DNA from: Aurantiacibacter sp. D1-12
GTDB taxonomy: Bacteria > Pseudomonadota > Alphaproteobacteria > Sphingomonadales > Sphingomonadaceae
Assembly (NCBI RefSeq): GCF_028858515.1
Contig: NZ_JAPJZJ010000004.1
Coordinates: 62,001 to 126,000 of the forward strand
Length of the DNA stretch: 64,000 bases
Direction of reading: 5' to 3'
Under the pieces are notes generated by a model that made no database searches, was not told the DNA's origin, and was given only the letters and a program-made list of their open reading frames with translations. The position numbers were made by a program, and so were the translations under genes. This document shows positions 62,272 through 64,000 of this stretch, one piece after another (within the stretch, counting starts at the first letter, position 1; each line of letters starts with the position of its first letter).

Positions 62272-63408
62272 CTACTGGGCTGCCTCGTGCGCGTGGGGGG
62301 CAAATTCTGCTCTTGCTTCTTCGAGAACATGGGGGGCTGTCTCCAGGAATGGGCGCGGGTTTACCGCGCGACCATTGATGCGCACTTCAAAGTGCAGGTG
62401 TGGCCCGGTGGAGCGACCCGTACTGCCGATGGCGCCAATTACATCACCGGCAGCAACGTCCGCACCCACTTCGGTGCGGAAGCGCGACATGTGGGCATAG
62501 CGTGTGACCATGCCGCCATTGTGGGTGATTTCTACAACCTTGCCGTAGCCCGACTTCCAACCGACGAAGCTGACTTCACCAGCAGCGGCAGCGTGGATGG
62601 GTGAACCATGCGCGGCGCGGAAATCGAGGCCGGAATGCATGGTCGCACGACCGTTGAACGGATCGCGGCGATAGCCGTAGCCCGAAGAGATCGAATTGAT
62701 GTCTGCGGGCATATACTGCGGGATGGTTTCGAGACCACGTTCGAGAGCACTCATGCGCGCAAGGCTCAGGCCCAGACGCTCGAAGCGCGGGTCAATCGCG
62801 CTGTCGCGGCCAGAAAAAAGGCCCTCGAAAGGACCACCAACCGCCACGTTACTGTCGGCAACCGCGCGCGGATCAAGACCGAGCGAGCGAATGGCTGCTT
62901 CGGTGCGGGCCGCGCGGCGATCGGCATAGAGCGTCAGCGCTTCGACAACCGCGAGCTGGCGCGCTTCGACTTCGGCGAGGCCGACGGCTTCTGGGAAGAC
63001 TTCGCGCATCATGCTGATGAGTTCTTCCGATTCCTCGGATGAATCGGACACGGTATCTTCCGCTTCAGCGACTAGATCCTCGGGCAGCATTTCGACGATG
63101 TCATCGAGCATGTCCTGACGTGCCTGCAGTTCGGCAACCGTCGCATCGAGATCTTCCGAATAGGCGGCGTAGCGTTCTTCGCTCTGCTCGACATGCGCTT
63201 CACGCTCCAGCAGCGAAGCGCGTTCTGCACTAGCGCGGTACTGGTTGAATGCCATCACGCTCATCGAAATCGCCCAGCCGAGAACGGCCGCTAGCACCAA
63301 GCCGGCAGCGATCATCTGCATCCGCGTTGTGATAGTGATAAAACGGACCTGACCCTGGGAGCGCATGAAAAATTCGCGCTCCGGGAACCAGCTCCGCAGG
63401 CGTTCCAT
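62272..63408 (-). CDS. M23 family metallopeptidase coupled to bactofilin
   Basis: A 378-residue membrane-anchored peptidase. One transmembrane helix (about 30-55) is followed by a long coiled-coil (about 60-150, Glu/Ala-rich) and the C-terminal M23 domain with HSGLDFRA, RYAHMSRF and HLHFEV zinc motifs. ATG 63408 has GGCGGGAC upstream. The next gene is bactofilin on the same strand. The ~260-bp gap to proA carries six GANTC sites. Confidence 0.92.
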   Translation of the reverse strand: MERLRSWFPEREFFMRSQGQVRFITITTRMQMIAAGLVLAAVLGWAISMSVMAFNQYRASAERASLLEREAHVEQSEERYAAYSEDLDATVAELQARQDMLDDIVEMLPEDLVAEAEDTVSDSSEESEELISMMREVFPEAVGLAEVEARQLAVVEALTLYADRRAARTEAAIRSLGLDPRAVADSNVAVGGPFEGLFSGRDSAIDPRFERLGLSLARMSALERGLETIPQYMPADINSISSGYGYRRDPFNGRATMHSGLDFRAAHGSPIHAAAAGEVSFVGWKSGYGKVVEITHNGGMVTRYAHMSRFRTEVGADVAAGDVIGAIGSTGRSTGPHLHFEVRINGRAVNPRPFLETAPHVLEEARAEFAPHAHEAAQ

Positions 63409-63481
63409 TGTCCCGCCTGTGGCTTCTTTCTGCAAAACGACCCCGTAATCCCGAGTTAATTTGTTGCTGGGCGGTGTAAAC

Positions 63482-63609
63482 GATTCGAGTGAGAGGTCGA
63501 GTCACGGCGCTCTGACTCCGGGGCGAATCGAAGAAGTGGTGCGATGAATCGTTTCGTCGTGTAAAATTTTCGTGCTTTTTGCGGGAACCAAATGATCTCG
63601 GAACGATTC
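63482..63609. promoter_or_regulatory. GANTC cluster between the M23-bactofilin operon and proA
   Basis: GANTC sites at 63482, 63499, 63514, 63525, 63546 and 63605 fall within 128 bp of the divergent promoter region. The spacing suggests methylation-sensitive promoters (CcrM/GcrA type). No other feature is recognised in this gap. Confidence 0.5.
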
Positions 63610-63666
63610 GCGCCTGCCTGTACTTCCTCAAATATGCCCACGGAAAAGGACCTTCGAGAATTCTCG

Positions 63667-64000
63667 ATGAATGACATGTCGAACGCTGCCGAACTGACCG
63701 ATCTTGCCCCTGATGAAATGGTTGCCAAATTGGCGAAGAATGGCCGGGCAGCGCAGCGTAAACTGGCGCGAATGGGCGATAGCCAGAAGGCCGAAGCCTT
63801 GCGCGCCGCCGCTGCAGCTATCCGACAGGCGGAAGCGACCATCCTGGAGGCCAATGCAAAGGACATTGCCGCAGGCGAGGCGCGCGGCCTTTCCAGCGCG
63901 ATGCTCGATCGCTTGAAGCTTGATTCAGAGCGGCTTGAAGGCATTGCCGGCGCCATCGAAAATGTTGCCGCCCTGCCCGATCCGGTGGGTGAGGAGATCA
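63667..64000 (+). CDS. proA: Glutamate-5-semialdehyde dehydrogenase, N-terminal part
   Basis: Proline biosynthesis enzyme reducing gamma-glutamyl phosphate. The gene runs off the right edge; about 111 residues are visible, with ARMGDSQKAEALRAAAAAI, ANAKDIAAGEARGL and MLDRLKLDSERLEGIAGAI (each in part), which are the ProA N-terminal blocks. Starts at 63667 and 63676 fit the usual length; ATG 63634 is in frame upstream, so the exact start is open. Confidence 0.9.
   Translation, partial: MNDMSNAAELTDLAPDEMVAKLAKNGRAAQRKLARMGDSQKAEALRAAAAAIRQAEATILEANAKDIAAGEARGLSSAMLDRLKLDSERLEGIAGAIENVAALPDPVGEEI

Noticed and set aside
1-64000. CRISPR array, prophage, complete insertion sequence, tRNA or rRNA gene
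   Set aside because: No regular direct-repeat/spacer series, transposase or integrase motif, or cloverleaf-type sequence was recognised by eye.

Overview
The window comes from a GC-rich alphaproteobacterium, most likely a sphingomonad of the Erythrobacter type. This is inferred from gene content: UrcA-family protein, MerC-domain protein, PopZ, TrcR (DUF1013), CarD, DUF1192, DUF1491 and DUF6489, all typical of that group. It is mostly core chromosome with few mobile traces. No rRNA, tRNA, CRISPR array, prophage or complete insertion sequence was recognised.

The central feature is a probable chromosome replication origin and partition region. The gene order is ppsR (the RP001 family) - about 0.3 kb without genes - hemE - hemJ (the RP883 family), the arrangement described around the origins of Caulobacter and Rickettsia. 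The gap holds six GANTC sites (the CcrM methylation motif), an inverted repeat and a 20-base run with no G or C. Genes on both sides point away from it: minus strand from 22.0 down to 16.4 kb, mostly plus strand from 22.3 to 33.0 kb. At 28.7-33.0 kb lie mnmE, mnmG, rsmG, parA and parB with three perfect 16-bp parS palindromes, two of them inside the mnmG and rsmG reading frames.

Layout. 0-4.2 kb: thiG/thiS, a MerC protein with a Zur-like box, ctaA-cutA, rplM-rpsI. 4.3-8.6 kb: DivK-like receiver, phosphodiesterase, urcA with a structured leader, LytTR/LytS pair. 8.7-15.2 kb: fumarase, a degenerate PCMT-like gene with tolC and popZ, CBS protein, erpA, xth. 15.3-15.5 kb: MITE-like palindromic element, partly repeated near 48.9 kb. 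15.5-22.0 kb: SleB-like hydrolase, DUF1491, thioesterase, ptsN, hpf, dnaQ-coaE-aroE-maf-ppsR. 22.0-33.0 kb: origin, hemE, hemJ, rho, an AT-rich two-gene cassette (small protein plus retropepsin-like protease), NTF2/DLH pair, mnmE to parB. 33-42.7 kb: glycine-zipper protein, msrC, glucose/sorbosone dehydrogenase-like protein, TsaC, two lipoproteins, carD-fdxA-S4-helicase. 42.9-48.9 kb: M23 peptidase, hemB, GNAT, MFS/spermidine-synthase-like protein, gamma carbonic anhydrase. 49-57.8 kb: ligase/exonuclease repair pair, M1 peptidase, redox-type regulator with membrane proteins, clpA. 57.8-64 kb: quinone oxidoreductase, LpxH-like phosphatase with glycosyltransferase, trcR, bactofilin-M23 pair, start of proA.

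Many genes here serve cell-cycle and polarity functions (parABS, popZ, DivK-like receiver, TrcR, bactofilin), and GANTC sites cluster in three gene-free stretches: the origin, the promoter of the retropepsin cassette and the promoter of the M23-bactofilin operon. This suggests that methylation state, and so replication timing, may control those loci. That link is an inference from sequence only.
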